Assembly (NCBI GenBank): GCA_938022935.1
Contig: CALIHL010000032.1
Span: 1-35,392 of the forward strand
Reading direction: 5' to 3'
Origin: an uncultured Saprospiraceae bacterium
GTDB taxonomy: Bacteria; Bacteroidota; Bacteroidia; Chitinophagales; Saprospiraceae
Length of the DNA: 35,392 nucleotides
The translations under genes and the position numbers were made by a program. Below the pieces are notes generated by a model. That model was not told the DNA's origin, did not search any database, and worked only from the letters and a program-made list of their open reading frames with translations. Shown here one piece after another: positions 1 to 9,248 of this stretch. The first letter of the stretch is position 1, and every line of letters starts with the position of its first letter.

Positions 1-1098
1 CAGTATACTTGGATCATCTGGATCTATCCAAAATGCGTGATGATCTGGATGTACATTATTTCCATAATCAGCGATCACGTCAAATGTCTTTCCTTCATCT
101 TCGCTCATAGACACATAGGTATAAAGCGAGTACAGGCGAAGCGGATTCTTAGGATCTACATAGATCTCACCGTAGTAAAATGGTCTATTGCCGATGTTCT
201 CATGAGTCGAAATCTTCTTCCATTTGGCGCCACCATCTTTTGACTGATAAAGGGCGTTTTCTTTTGCTTCTACAAGTGCGTATATGATATCTGTATCTGA
301 ACCAGCTATAGCGACTCCTATCCTACCCAAGTCTCCTTTAGGCAGTCCATCTTCATCTGTGATCTCTGTCCAGTTCTCTCCTCCATCATGGGTGATGTAT
401 AGACCTGAACCTTCTCCGCCACTATATGAGTACCATGGTCTTCTCCAGAACTCCCACATCGCCACAATGATTTTATTGGGGTTTTTTGGATCCATCACCA
501 TATCTCCGACTCCGGTTTTTTCATTGACGTATAGGATCTTCTCCCACGACTCACCATTGTCAGTTGTCTTGAAAACTCCTCGATCAGGGCTATCTCCCCA
601 TTGTGCACCCAAGGCCCCAACATATATGGTACCCGGTCGAGACTCATCTATCAAGATCCGATGTATCACACGAGTATCTTTTAACCCTTTAAATGTCCAA
701 CTCTTACCACCGTCAAGTGAGTGATATACACCTGCACCACTATTCTGAGAGTTACGAGGATTACCTTCTCCCGTTCCTACCCAGATCTCGCTTGGGTTGG
801 ACTGATTGATCTTTAGGGCACCTATAGAAAGGGCTGGATTGTCATCAAATATGGGCTCCCAAGTAATCCCTCCATTTTCTGAAAGCCAAACGCCACCTGA
901 TGCTGTACCAACGAAGATTCTATCTCGATTACTTAGATCAACATCAATGGCCGTAACACGGCCACTCATACCTGCAGGACCGATATTACGTGCTTTAATC
1001 TGCTCAAAATTGTCAAAATTAATATCCTGACCTTGAATAGAAGTAAGGCAGAACATGCCTGCCAAAATCATAAGAAGGAAAGACTGAGTCGTTTTCAT
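1..1098 (-). CDS. Secreted Asp-box/BNR-repeat (sortilin-like) protein, 3' part outside window
   Basis: The reading frame is open from the ATG at 1098 to the left edge, giving 366 residues without a stop, so the C-terminus lies outside the window. An N-terminal signal peptide (about residues 1-23, ending near SIQGQ) directs export. The mature part holds a series of Asp-box type motifs: SENGGITW, SLDGGKSW, TTDNGESW, THDGGENW, SKDGGAKW and SEDEGKTF. These are the hallmark of beta-propeller blades in BNR/sortilin (VPS10-like) and glycosyl-hydrolase-like exported proteins. Bacteroidota often carry about 1000-residue members of this group annotated as glycosyl hydrolases, mostly of unknown substrate. 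No catalytic residue can be assigned here, so enzymatic function is not claimed. The gene diverges from the BatA-like gene, with about 160 bases between their starts. Confidence 0.85.
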   Translation of the reverse strand, partial: MKTTQSFLLMILAGMFCLTSIQGQDINFDNFEQIKARNIGPAGMSGRVTAIDVDLSNRDRIFVGTASGGVWLSENGGITWEPIFDDNPALSIGALKINQSNPSEIWVGTGEGNPRNSQNSGAGVYHSLDGGKSWTFKGLKDTRVIHRILIDESRPGTIYVGALGAQWGDSPDRGVFKTTDNGESWEKILYVNEKTGVGDMVMDPKNPNKIIVAMWEFWRRPWYSYSGGEGSGLYITHDGGENWTEITDEDGLPKGDLGRIGVAIAGSDTDIIYALVEAKENALYQSKDGGAKWKKISTHENIGNRPFYYGEIYVDPKNPLRLYSLYTYVSMSEDEGKTFDVIADYGNNVHPDHHAFWIDPDDPSIL

Positions 1099-1248
1099 AG
1101 TAGAGATGTTGCTTTTGTCTGTAGTTGAATTGGTTGGCAAATTAACTATTTAGTCAATTAAGCGATTCTGAGTCACAAATATTTGTCGTTCGTTAAGATT
1201 GAAAGTGAGAATGATACGTTAATAGCAGCAGGTTAACCTTCATTTGAC

Positions 1249-1256
1249 TAATTTTG
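1249..1256 (+). promoter_or_regulatory. TAnnTTTG -7 box just upstream of the BatA-like gene
   Basis: TAATTTTG matches the Bacteroidota -7 consensus TAnnTTTG. It ends 6 bases before the ATG at 1263, which would give a leaderless or nearly leaderless mRNA. I see no clear TTG at the -33 position, so this is a weak call. Confidence 0.35.
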
Positions 1257-1262
1257 TTTTCG

Positions 1263-3281
1263 ATGCAGTTTTTATATCCGACCTTTCTCTGGGCTTTAGG
1301 AGCTCTGGCGATTCCCATCATAATCCACCTATTTCATTTTCGAAGATTCAAGAAGGTATATTTTACTAATGTGCATCTCTTGAAGGAGCTAAAGGAAGAA
1401 ACCAGTACACGTAATAAACTACGTAACCTGTTGATCCTCCTCTCAAGGTGTGCGGCGATTGCCATGTTAGTATTTGCATTTGCCCAACCATTGATCAAAT
1501 CTGGGGATGTCAATGAAGCTCAAAAAAGAGCAGTTGAGTTGATCATAGACAACTCATTCTCAATGGAAGCTCGTCAGACTGAGGTGCCGCTACTGACATT
1601 GGCAAAAGATAGAGCACGTGAGATCGTTTCTTCATATGATGAAAGCGATACTTATCTCATCCTGACCCATGATCTTCAGCCAAAGCACTTACGCTTTGTA
1701 GACCAAAAGACAGCTCTGGACTTTATAGACGAGCTAACGATAACTCCCAGTGTCGAACCACTATCAGACATATATGAAGTATCTAAGCGCATAAGACGCA
1801 ACATAGCTGATCATAGTCATCAGGTATATATGCTTTCAGACTTTCAGTCTAATATCTCAGCATTTGAGACAACGATAGACACTACAATAGCTGTTCATCT
1901 TATTCCATTCAGAGCGATACAAGAAAGCAATGTAGCTATCGTCGGAGCAGAGTGGGAAGCACCGATAGCAATGAAAGATCAACCAAATCGCTTAGTCGTG
2001 AAGCTCCATAATTATGGAGATGAACAAGAAGCCGTGGAACTCAGGATGAATTTTGAAGGGCAAGAAAGACCACTGGGCTCAGTGAACATCACAGCTAACT
2101 CTGATGCCATCGATACAGTAAGTGTACCTATAACAAAAACAGGATGGCACAATCTTACCTTATCCATTAATGACTACCCTGTAGAGTTTGACAACGAATT
2201 ATACACTTCGTTCAACATCAAAGAAAAGATAGACGTCGCAAGCATCTATGACAACACACAAAACCCATATCTGAAATCAGCTTTCGAAAGCATCAGTTAT
2301 TATAACTTGATCCAGCAGCCTAAAAATGGAATCAGATATGAGTCTTTTCAAAATCAAGAACTGATCATACTGGATGATCTCACTGACATAAGTAGTGGCT
2401 TAACTAATGAACTAGTAAAGTATGTCAAAGGAGGAGGCAATCTTTTAGTCTTCCCTTCTGTCAACGCAAACAAAGGAGATTATAATAACCTCTTGGGAGC
2501 TTTGAAAACAGATCGTCTCGGAGCACTGCAGACAGGCAAAAAAGATGTGTCAAGAATCAACACAGATGAGTTTGTGTTTAGCGAAGTTTACTTATCCACA
2601 AGAAGAAACATAAGGCTACCAAGTTCTAATAGTAACTATCAACTGACAAGTGCTTCTAACATAGGAAAAGAGCGACTCCTCTCCTATCGCGATGGCTCTC
2701 CTTTCTTACAGAAGTTTACACTTGATAAAGGTAATGTATACTTATGTGTTGCTCCGATGAGTGATACTCAAAACGACCTGGTGCGCAATGCTGAAGTATT
2801 TGTTCCTATGCTATACAAGATGGCCTTATCAGCAGGAACAAGAAGTCCGCTCTTTTATACAATAGGAGAAGATGATGTGATCCCATTGACAACTCTGGCT
2901 GATGCTTCATCTGAGCGATACATTATCAAAGGTAAAACAGAGTTTATACCAGCGATCACTTCATCTGGACAAGTGGGATATATGGATATCAGAGGCCAGG
3001 TAGAGGAGCATGGTTTTTATAATCTGACATTAGAAGATAAAACGATAGAGTCACTATCGTTTAATTATAATCGTCAAGAATCAGATGTGTCTTATGGGGC
3101 CATGACGGATATCGCAAGTGCAATGGGAGACCATGTAGATGTACTTGACAATGTAGCTTTGGCTAATCTATCTGGATACATATCTCAAAAGAATGATGGC
3201 ATAAGACTTTGGCGATGGTGCCTCATAGCGGCATTATTATTTATACTTTTAGAAATAGGACTCATAAGACTTTGGAAATAG
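1263..3281 (+). CDS. BatA-domain (aerotolerance regulator N-terminal) membrane protein
   Basis: A protein of 672 residues from the ATG at 1263; a TTG nine bases upstream is in frame, but the sequence beginning MQFLYPTFLWAL matches the usual start of this family. The N-terminal BatA domain (PF07584, about residues 1-80) has two membrane segments flanking a basic stretch with HFRRFKK. It is followed by a vWA-like region with a DNSFS motif resembling a metal-ion-dependent adhesion site, a long extracytoplasmic part, and a C-terminal membrane helix in the last 25 residues. Bat proteins are linked to envelope or stress tolerance in Bacteroidota, but the exact role of this long stand-alone form is unknown. 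The dihydroorotase-like gene starts 7 bases downstream, so the two are probably co-transcribed. That pairing recurs in Bacteroidota as far as I know. Confidence 0.85.
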   Translation: MQFLYPTFLWALGALAIPIIIHLFHFRRFKKVYFTNVHLLKELKEETSTRNKLRNLLILLSRCAAIAMLVFAFAQPLIKSGDVNEAQKRAVELIIDNSFSMEARQTEVPLLTLAKDRAREIVSSYDESDTYLILTHDLQPKHLRFVDQKTALDFIDELTITPSVEPLSDIYEVSKRIRRNIADHSHQVYMLSDFQSNISAFETTIDTTIAVHLIPFRAIQESNVAIVGAEWEAPIAMKDQPNRLVVKLHNYGDEQEAVELRMNFEGQERPLGSVNITANSDAIDTVSVPITKTGWHNLTLSINDYPVEFDNELYTSFNIKEKIDVASIYDNTQNPYLKSAFESISYYNLIQQPKNGIRYESFQNQELIILDDLTDISSGLTNELVKYVKGGGNLLVFPSVNANKGDYNNLLGALKTDRLGALQTGKKDVSRINTDEFVFSEVYLSTRRNIRLPSSNSNYQLTSASNIGKERLLSYRDGSPFLQKFTLDKGNVYLCVAPMSDTQNDLVRNAEVFVPMLYKMALSAGTRSPLFYTIGEDDVIPLTTLADASSERYIIKGKTEFIPAITSSGQVGYMDIRGQVEEHGFYNLTLEDKTIESLSFNYNRQESDVSYGAMTDIASAMGDHVDVLDNVALANLSGYISQKNDGIRLWRWCLIAALLFILLEIGLIRLWK

Positions 3282-3288
3282 AACAGAG

Positions 3289-4536
3289 ATGATCTTACTA
3301 CGTAAAGCAAGGATATATGACATAAGATCCAAACACCATAACAAGGTGATGGATATTCTAATTGAAAAAGGTGTCATTACAAAAATTGCAAAATCAATCG
3401 TAGCTCCAAAACGAGTAAAAGTTATAGAAAGTAAGTCCCTCTGTGTTTCTCCAGGATGGCTAGACATAGGCGCATATAATGGAGAGCCAGGATACGAGTA
3501 CAGAGAAGATCTTAAGTCTTTGATGGATGCTGCTGCACAAGGTGGCTATGTGCACATTGCACCATTTCCGACAGGACAACCATCGGTCGACTCCAAAGGG
3601 CAACTACACTTTCTAATCTCATCGGCACAAGACCATATCGTCAATCTGCATCCGATAGCAGCAGCAACAAAGAACCGCGAAGGTGAAGAGCTTTCTGAAC
3701 TTTTAGATCTTGGGAAGGCAGGCGCGATTGCATTTAGCGATGGAAATCATGACCACATCAATCAAGATCAACTGATCAGAGTCATGCAATACCTCAAGAG
3801 CATAGAAGGTATAACAATCTACAATGCAAACAAGGAGTCTGCAGGCCATGTACATGAAGGAGAGGTCAGTGTTTCGATGGGTGTCGAAGGCATCCCTTCA
3901 TATGACGAAGTCAGCAATGTTGAAAAAGCACTCAGGTGCAGTGAATATGCAGAATCAAAACTGGTCATGCACAACGTATCCAACAAAGGAAGCATCAACG
4001 CTATAAAGAGATCCAGCAACAAAAAAAACGTGTCTGTATCTGTTCCGTTTATGAATCTGATACAAGAAGACAAAGATGTGTTGGACTTTAATCTCAATCT
4101 TAAAGTAAGCCCTCCACTAAGGGAGAAATCAGATAGAGATTCTTTGAATAAGGCGATACAATCAGGTGTGATAGATGTAATCACTTCTAATCACATGCCT
4201 CTTTCCTTAGAAGAAAAGGATCAGCCATTTGGCTTGAGTCAATCAGGTGCATCTACCATCGAGACGGTCTTTGCTGCGCTCAATACGTATAGCCAAGGAG
4301 TCGACATTGATAAAATGATCCACTGTCTGTCTGTTGGTCCACATGAAGCATTAGACTTGCCTTGTCAGGAAATATTGGTTGGGAATAAGGCTGAGCTTAC
4401 GCTCTTCGATCCGAAGGAGAAGGTAACATTTGACGAAAGTCAACTTAAGTCCAAGTCCAAGAACAATCCTTATCTGAACCAGGAACTAAAGGGAAAGGTG
4501 ATCGGTATCATCAACGGTTCTTCTTCTACCCTTTGA
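3289..4536 (+). CDS. Dihydroorotase-like amidohydrolase lacking metal ligands
   Basis: 415 residues with the overall layout of class I dihydroorotases: a PGWLD strand, an EPGYEYRED segment, SPPLREKSDR near residue 275 and SGASTIET near 318. The key residues are changed. The usual DxHxHxREPG metal motif reads DIGAYNGEPG (residues 59-68), so both histidines and the substrate-binding arginine are missing. The usual TDHAPH reads SNHMPL (300-305), replacing the catalytic aspartate with Asn301. The usual PHH segment reads SVPFMN. A catalytically inactive or re-purposed amidohydrolase is therefore likely. Similar degenerate dihydroorotase-like proteins exist in other Bacteroidota from memory, so this is probably ancestral and not a recent decay. 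A genuine pyrC would be expected elsewhere in the genome. It follows the BatA-like gene by 7 bases. Confidence 0.85.
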   Translation: MILLRKARIYDIRSKHHNKVMDILIEKGVITKIAKSIVAPKRVKVIESKSLCVSPGWLDIGAYNGEPGYEYREDLKSLMDAAAQGGYVHIAPFPTGQPSVDSKGQLHFLISSAQDHIVNLHPIAAATKNREGEELSELLDLGKAGAIAFSDGNHDHINQDQLIRVMQYLKSIEGITIYNANKESAGHVHEGEVSVSMGVEGIPSYDEVSNVEKALRCSEYAESKLVMHNVSNKGSINAIKRSSNKKNVSVSVPFMNLIQEDKDVLDFNLNLKVSPPLREKSDRDSLNKAIQSGVIDVITSNHMPLSLEEKDQPFGLSQSGASTIETVFAALNTYSQGVDIDKMIHCLSVGPHEALDLPCQEILVGNKAELTLFDPKEKVTFDESQLKSKSKNNPYLNQELKGKVIGIINGSSSTL

Positions 4537-4629
4537 TTGGCCAGAGGCGTTCTTTTGTCTATTAAAAGGGTCAGTATCCTGACAATATCAGATCAAGTCT
4601 TATATTGCTCTTGAAAAATTGATCAAAAC

Positions 4630-5145
4630 ATGGAAGAACAAATTACGCCCTTAAAAACAGGAATTAAGTATGGCCTATATCTAGGTGTTTTTGGTATGAT
4701 ATGGCAGCTGATCTTACACTATGGTGGTTTGGAAAACTTTAGTCAAGACTTAGGCATGCTTGATTGGGTCCTTTTATTCACAAGTATATTCGCTGGCTTT
4801 ATTATAACTTTTTTAGGAATTAAATACTTCAGGGAAAATAATGAAGGGCTTTTAACATTTGGTGAAGGTATGAGCGTTGCACTATTTGTAGGAGTTTTTT
4901 CTGGTTTACTTATTGCAGTTTTTATGTACATATATGCAGCTTACATAGTTCCAGATCTTGGCGAGGTCATAATGGATTCTTTTGATACAGATGAGATCCC
5001 AGCAGATCAAGCAGAGGCAATGGAGGGCGTAATGAGTGTAATGTCTTCTCCAATAGTAATGTCATTTACTGCTCTGATTCAAAGTATCTTTATGGGAGTA
5101 ATCTACGGTCTAATAGGCTCATTGATCCTGAAGAAAGGACAATAG
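4630..5145 (+). CDS. DUF4199 family membrane protein
   Basis: 171 residues with four predicted membrane segments at about 11-31, 43-63, 78-105 and 143-167. A short acidic extracytoplasmic or cytoplasmic loop lies between the third and fourth (around DSFDTDEIPADQAEA). The composition and layout, including the glycine-rich FGEGMSVALFVG segment, fit DUF4199, a Bacteroidota family of unknown function. It lies between the dihydroorotase-like gene and a family 2 glycosyltransferase, an order that recurs in this phylum as far as I know. No catalytic motif is visible. A strong hairpin with a T-run follows about 65 bases downstream and probably ends this transcript. Confidence 0.8.
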   Translation: MEEQITPLKTGIKYGLYLGVFGMIWQLILHYGGLENFSQDLGMLDWVLLFTSIFAGFIITFLGIKYFRENNEGLLTFGEGMSVALFVGVFSGLLIAVFMYIYAAYIVPDLGEVIMDSFDTDEIPADQAEAMEGVMSVMSSPIVMSFTALIQSIFMGVIYGLIGSLILKKGQ

Positions 5146-5210
5146 TCCAGCAATTTTAAGAGCTGAAGAGGAGTATTACTGGATAATACATTAGAAAAAT
5201 AAATAATATA

Positions 5211-5245
5211 AGCCTGAATAAAGTTAGCTTTGTTCAGGCTTTTTT
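5211..5245 (+). terminator. Rho-independent terminator after the DUF4199 gene
   Basis: AGCCTGAA (5211-5218) pairs with TTCAGGCT (5233-5240), and an inner AAAG/CTTT stem extends it; six T follow from 5240. The loop contains TAGCTTTG (5225-5232), which resembles a -7 promoter box for the glycosyltransferase downstream, but no -33 element is seen. Confidence 0.75.
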
Positions 5246-5253
5246 ATTGGTTT

Positions 5254-6192
5254 ATGGATATCTCGCTTGTCATACCGCTTTATAACGAAGAAGAATCTCT
5301 CCACCCCTTAGTCAAGTGGATCACGGAGGTCATGTCTAAGCACAACTATGCTTATGAGATCATATTTGTCAATGATGGCAGTAGTGATGGCAGTTGGGAT
5401 ATCCTCAAAGAGCTCAAAGCCAAACATGGCGATCTTATCAAAGCAATCAGCTTTAGACGCAATTATGGTAAGGCTGCGGCTCTTGATCAGGGATTTGAAG
5501 TGGCAAGTGGCGATGTTGTCATAACGATGGACGCCGATCTTCAGGACAGTCCGGAAGAGATTGATCCGTTGTACAAGATGATCACCGAAGAGGGATATGA
5601 TCTTGTATCAGGATGGAAGAAGAAGCGTCATGATCCTATCACTAAAACAATTCCGAGTAAACTATTCAATGCTGTTGCTCGTAAAGTGAGCCATATAAAG
5701 CTTCATGACTTTAACTGCGGACTGAAGGCATATAAGAACGATGTAGTCAAAGACATCCACGTCTATGGCGACATGCACAGATGGATGCCCGTCTTAGCCA
5801 AGTGGCAAGGCTATGGGAAAATCGGTGAAAAAGTGGTTGAGCATAGAGCGCGAGAATTTGGAGTGTCTAAGTTTGGTGCTAAGCGTTTGATCAGTGGCTT
5901 TTTGGATCTGCTCTCGCTTTTCTTTGTTGGCAAGTTCAACAAGAAGCCTATGCACTTCTTTGGTACTTTGGGTATCATATCCATTGCCATGGGTGTGATT
6001 GCGCTGATCTACTTGTCAGTGATGAAAATCTTTTTTGATATGCCACGCATCCAAGACCGCCCATTATTCTTCTTTGGCTTATTGACATTGATTATTGGTA
6101 CTCAGTTGTTCTTAACAGGATTCATATCAGAACTGATTAATGATTCCAGAGTAAAAGAAAACAACTATAACGTAAAGGAAAAACTTCTTTAA
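5254..6192 (+). CDS. Family 2 glycosyltransferase, GtrB/dolichol-phosphate-mannosyltransferase type
   Basis: 312 residues from the ATG at 5254. An in-frame TTG at 5230 would place the start inside the terminator hairpin and is rejected. The catalytic GT-A domain (about 1-225) shows VIPLYNEEES, FVNDGSSDGS, the DAD motif at 93-95 followed by LQDSPEEI, and the acceptor-side HDFNCGLKAY. Two C-terminal membrane helices (about 235-257 and 270-293) place it in the polyprenyl-phosphate glycosyltransferase group (GtrB, ArnC or DPM1-like). Such enzymes move a sugar from a nucleotide donor to a lipid phosphate on the inner face of the membrane. The sugar cannot be read from the sequence. A GtrA-type protein is encoded at 13785-14195 but is not adjacent, so a functional link is only possible. 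Confidence 0.9.
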   Translation: MDISLVIPLYNEEESLHPLVKWITEVMSKHNYAYEIIFVNDGSSDGSWDILKELKAKHGDLIKAISFRRNYGKAAALDQGFEVASGDVVITMDADLQDSPEEIDPLYKMITEEGYDLVSGWKKKRHDPITKTIPSKLFNAVARKVSHIKLHDFNCGLKAYKNDVVKDIHVYGDMHRWMPVLAKWQGYGKIGEKVVEHRAREFGVSKFGAKRLISGFLDLLSLFFVGKFNKKPMHFFGTLGIISIAMGVIALIYLSVMKIFFDMPRIQDRPLFFFGLLTLIIGTQLFLTGFISELINDSRVKENNYNVKEKLL

Positions 6193-6246
6193 AGGCCAAC
6201 TTTTTAATGCGAGGAGACATATTGTCCAATAGCAACTATACGATAT

Positions 6247-6591
6247 ATGCTCAAGTCCATAATTTATATTTTCATTCTATTATGCATAATCTCTTGTAGT
6301 GATTCAAAAGATATTGTTTGCTACAGCTTTGATGAGCGACAATGTCAAATAGACCCATGGTCCTCGGCAGATTCTAATACTTCCGTAGAAGACATAAAGA
6401 GTTACTTGTTAACAGAGGGTGTGGAAGTTGAGGATATAAATATTGATAGAGCATTTCACGAAGTGACTTGTCTTGCTTGTGAAGTATGCCCGACTAGTTC
6501 AAGGTTTTATATCTCTATCGAAGAGCAGTATGAAGCTCAGTTAGCTAAGTTATCCTTGCTTTCTTTGGCTAAAACCGATTGTTCTAATTGA
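6247..6591 (+). CDS. Small Cys-rich lipoprotein, unknown function
   Basis: 114 residues. A type II signal peptide ends in the lipobox IISC with Cys17, so the mature protein is probably lipid-anchored. It is short and acidic and has six further cysteines (25, 33, 75, 78, 81 and 112), including CLACEVC, a C-x2-C-x2-C pattern. No family was recognised. The cysteines could form disulfides in the periplasm or bind a metal; the sequence does not decide. It is preceded by 54 bases after the glycosyltransferase and followed by a strong bidirectional terminator. Base composition resembles that of the neighbours. Confidence 0.75.
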   Translation: MLKSIIYIFILLCIISCSDSKDIVCYSFDERQCQIDPWSSADSNTSVEDIKSYLLTEGVEVEDINIDRAFHEVTCLACEVCPTSSRFYISIEEQYEAQLAKLSLLSLAKTDCSN

Positions 6592-6620
6592 TTGAAGAAA
6601 AGACCCTTATCATAAAACAA

Positions 6621-6650
6621 AAAAGCCACTAACTTATGTTAGTGGCTTTT
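6621..6650. terminator. Bidirectional terminator between convergent genes
   Basis: A perfect 13-bp hairpin, AAAAGCCACTAAC (6621-6633) and GTTAGTGGCTTTT (6638-6650) with a 4-base loop, has A- and T-tracts on both sides. It lies between the lipoprotein gene on plus and the receptor gene on minus and can serve both. Confidence 0.9.
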
Positions 6651-6673
6651 CTTTTATCTGTTGTATTCTAATG

Positions 6674-9142
6674 CTATCCTCCGATACCGCCTTGCTGACC
6701 ACCACCTTGTTGTTGGTCTCCGCCACCTTTCGCATCGGTGTTCTTTACTTTAGACTTTCTTTCTCTGAAGTCTACCTTTCCAAACTTATAGCGCACATTG
6801 ATTCCTACCGATCTAAACGGTACACTAAAGCTCGATATCTGTCTAAATCCATCTCCCTGTATGTCCGAGTTGAAAGCTTTGTTTGCACTAAATGGTTCAA
6901 TCACTCTGATACCTAAACTCCAATCTTTGAATTCTTTTCTTACCCCAAAGCCGAAAATTGAAAAAGACGGATTTTCACCTTGAAGTGTAAATCTTGGCGC
7001 TTGAAAAAATCCAAAAAAATCAGCTTTTACAGTTCCAGAAAAGCTAAATTCTCCATTAGTGAACAAGCGATAACTCAATGCACTATTAGATAACTCCTGA
7101 CCATTAACCACTCCAGTTGCATTATAAGTATATACATCTCCTCCGCCTCTAAGAGTAAACTTTCCAATCGATTTGGATGTAAATAAATTTATACCAATGG
7201 AGTTATTCTCCCCTACATTTAGGAAGGAAGTATAAGAGACTGTTTCATTAGGGTCAATGTTATCTGGAAGACCCAGTTCTCCCGCAGTACGTAGACTTGC
7301 AATTGATTCTATCAAGTTCGTTGACTTTCTATAATAAGTATTACCAAAAATTGAAAAACCCAATATATTAGTATTATAACCAACTTCAATCTGATGAACT
7401 AATTCTGGATTAAGAGTAGGGTTTCCTTGAGAGACATTTCCAAAGTCAGAGACATTTCTAAAAGGATTGACAAATCTTAGACTTGGCCTCTCAATACGCT
7501 GACTATAACTTAACTTAAGTGTTCTGAAATTCTTAAATGATCTCGATACTGCAATATTGGGAAGGAAATTATTATACCCATTTTTGAAAGCATCAATTGG
7601 CTCGCCTGCACCTTTTATATCAGTTCTTTCATAACGAAGCCCCGTTATAAAGCTCAATTTCCCTATCGCAAAATTTAAAGAAGCATATGCTGCATAAACG
7701 TCCTGGTCATAATTAAAGATGTTGCTTCTATTATTATCAGGTATGAACTCAGAATCACTTACTATTCTTCTTAATACTGTTTTTACACCTGTTTCCAGCT
7801 TGGTTCCTTTAGTGATAGGTTCTACATAATCTATCTGAGCTGTATATTCTATATTATCACCAGCATTAGAAATATCATCATTTCTAATTTCTATTTGTCC
7901 ATTGGTTGATAAATCTCTTACAATGTTATCTTGATTTTGCACATTACCAGATATCTGGCTTGCAAATACCAGTTCACGCGTTTCATTGGACTCAAACTTC
8001 TTGGTGTAATCAAGATTCCAATCATATCCACTAAACAAATTATCACCCGTTGATACACGATCAAATGGAAAGCTACCAAAAACCCCTTCTGACGTCCCCG
8101 ATTGATCAAATCCGAACCCCCTTCCAGTAAATGAAGTGTTCAGAGAATTGTAAGCATTGAAATCATAAAATGCACTTGCAGATCCATTGAAACCAAGTCT
8201 TGAAGTATTCGTGGTCCCAGCGAGAGAGTAAAGCACATCTCCTGCTTCATTAGTTCTTGAAAAACTATTCTCAGCATCTGCAGGAGTCGAATAAAAAACT
8301 GAACCGTTAGTTGTAAAACCAAACCTTCCTTTACCAATATTCAAGGTTACATTTGCATTGTTCTGACGGTTTCCACCTGAAGCATTTATAGTACCTGCGA
8401 TACCTTCAATATTGTCTTTCTTTGTTATGATATTGATGATACCTGCACTCCCTTCCCCATCATACTTTGCGCCTGGAGAAGAAATCACTTCTACTTTTTT
8501 TATCTGATCAGCTGGAAACATTTTTAGTGCATCAGCTACATTGGCTGAAAACATACCCGATGGTTTACCATTGATCAGTATCCTAACATTTTGCGATCCT
8601 CTAAGAGAAACGTTGCCGTCAAGATCTACTGATAATAAAGGCACTTTTCTAAGGACATCAGTTGCATCTCCTCCTGCAACTGAAGAATCATCTTCTGCAT
8701 TGAAGACGATTTTGTCAATCTTGTTTTCAATTAATGCTCGCTTCGCAGTTACTTTTACTTCATCTAGGAGGTAATCAGTTGGCACCATAGATATTGTTCC
8801 AACATTATTATCTGGCTTTTTCTTGGTTGTGACCAAGGAGTCAATCACCTTAGCAGAATAGCCAATAAAAGATATTTCAAGATCGTATTTCCCTGGATTG
8901 ATATCTGTAAAAGAAAAGCTACCGTCTTCTTCTGTGAGTGTTCCGTTTATAATTTTTTTACGACCATTCTTTTTCATCGATATGGTTGCAAAGCTGACAG
9001 GCTGATTGGTGACTGAATCAATCACAATACCTGATATCTTACCTTTTATCTTAGGCGCTCCTCCACCTCTAGCTCCACCAAACTGAGCGGATAAAGATGT
9101 CGTCATTATGATCAATGCAAATAGAAGTAAATAGCGATTCAT
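6674..9142 (-). CDS. TonB-receptor-like outer-membrane beta-barrel protein (OMP_b-brl_3 type)
   Basis: 822 residues from the ATG at 9142 (MNRYLLLF); a GTG 42 bases upstream is in frame, but this ATG begins a clean signal peptide ending at LSAQ. After a Gly/Arg-rich stretch comes a carboxypeptidase-regulatory-like domain (about 30-125, with SGIVIDSVTNQPVSFATISM). Next is a plug domain (about 130-230, with VLRKVPLLSVDLDGNVSLRG and ILINGKPSG), then a long beta-barrel rich in aromatic and Asn-containing strands. The protein ends in an unusual low-complexity tail, KGGGDQQQGGGQQGGIGG. This matches the outer membrane beta-barrel family common in Bacteroidota. Substrate is unknown, no SusD partner is adjacent, and no classic TonB box was identified. 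The DUF5916 outer-membrane protein gene lies just upstream on the same strand. Confidence 0.88.
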   Translation of the reverse strand: MNRYLLLFALIIMTTSLSAQFGGARGGGAPKIKGKISGIVIDSVTNQPVSFATISMKKNGRKKIINGTLTEEDGSFSFTDINPGKYDLEISFIGYSAKVIDSLVTTKKKPDNNVGTISMVPTDYLLDEVKVTAKRALIENKIDKIVFNAEDDSSVAGGDATDVLRKVPLLSVDLDGNVSLRGSQNVRILINGKPSGMFSANVADALKMFPADQIKKVEVISSPGAKYDGEGSAGIINIITKKDNIEGIAGTINASGGNRQNNANVTLNIGKGRFGFTTNGSVFYSTPADAENSFSRTNEAGDVLYSLAGTTNTSRLGFNGSASAFYDFNAYNSLNTSFTGRGFGFDQSGTSEGVFGSFPFDRVSTGDNLFSGYDWNLDYTKKFESNETRELVFASQISGNVQNQDNIVRDLSTNGQIEIRNDDISNAGDNIEYTAQIDYVEPITKGTKLETGVKTVLRRIVSDSEFIPDNNRSNIFNYDQDVYAAYASLNFAIGKLSFITGLRYERTDIKGAGEPIDAFKNGYNNFLPNIAVSRSFKNFRTLKLSYSQRIERPSLRFVNPFRNVSDFGNVSQGNPTLNPELVHQIEVGYNTNILGFSIFGNTYYRKSTNLIESIASLRTAGELGLPDNIDPNETVSYTSFLNVGENNSIGINLFTSKSIGKFTLRGGGDVYTYNATGVVNGQELSNSALSYRLFTNGEFSFSGTVKADFFGFFQAPRFTLQGENPSFSIFGFGVRKEFKDWSLGIRVIEPFSANKAFNSDIQGDGFRQISSFSVPFRSVGINVRYKFGKVDFRERKSKVKNTDAKGGGDQQQGGGQQGGIGG

Positions 9143-9248
9143 AGAAAAGATTTGTAAAGTGCAACGTAGTAAGTTTGTATACACTCAAAGATGAAATAGA
9201 TTACAGAGCTTTAAGTTCATTATTCGACTTTTAGCATATAGCCATCTA

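Noticed and set aside
3819-4184. Long minus-strand frame opposite the dihydroorotase-like gene
   Set aside because: It is a shadow of the real gene, with no family resemblance and no start context. The same holds for the plus-strand frames opposite hppA, ligD and the receptor gene.
5230-5253. TTG start for the glycosyltransferase
   Set aside because: It begins inside the terminator hairpin; the ATG at 5254 opens the conserved GT-A strand.
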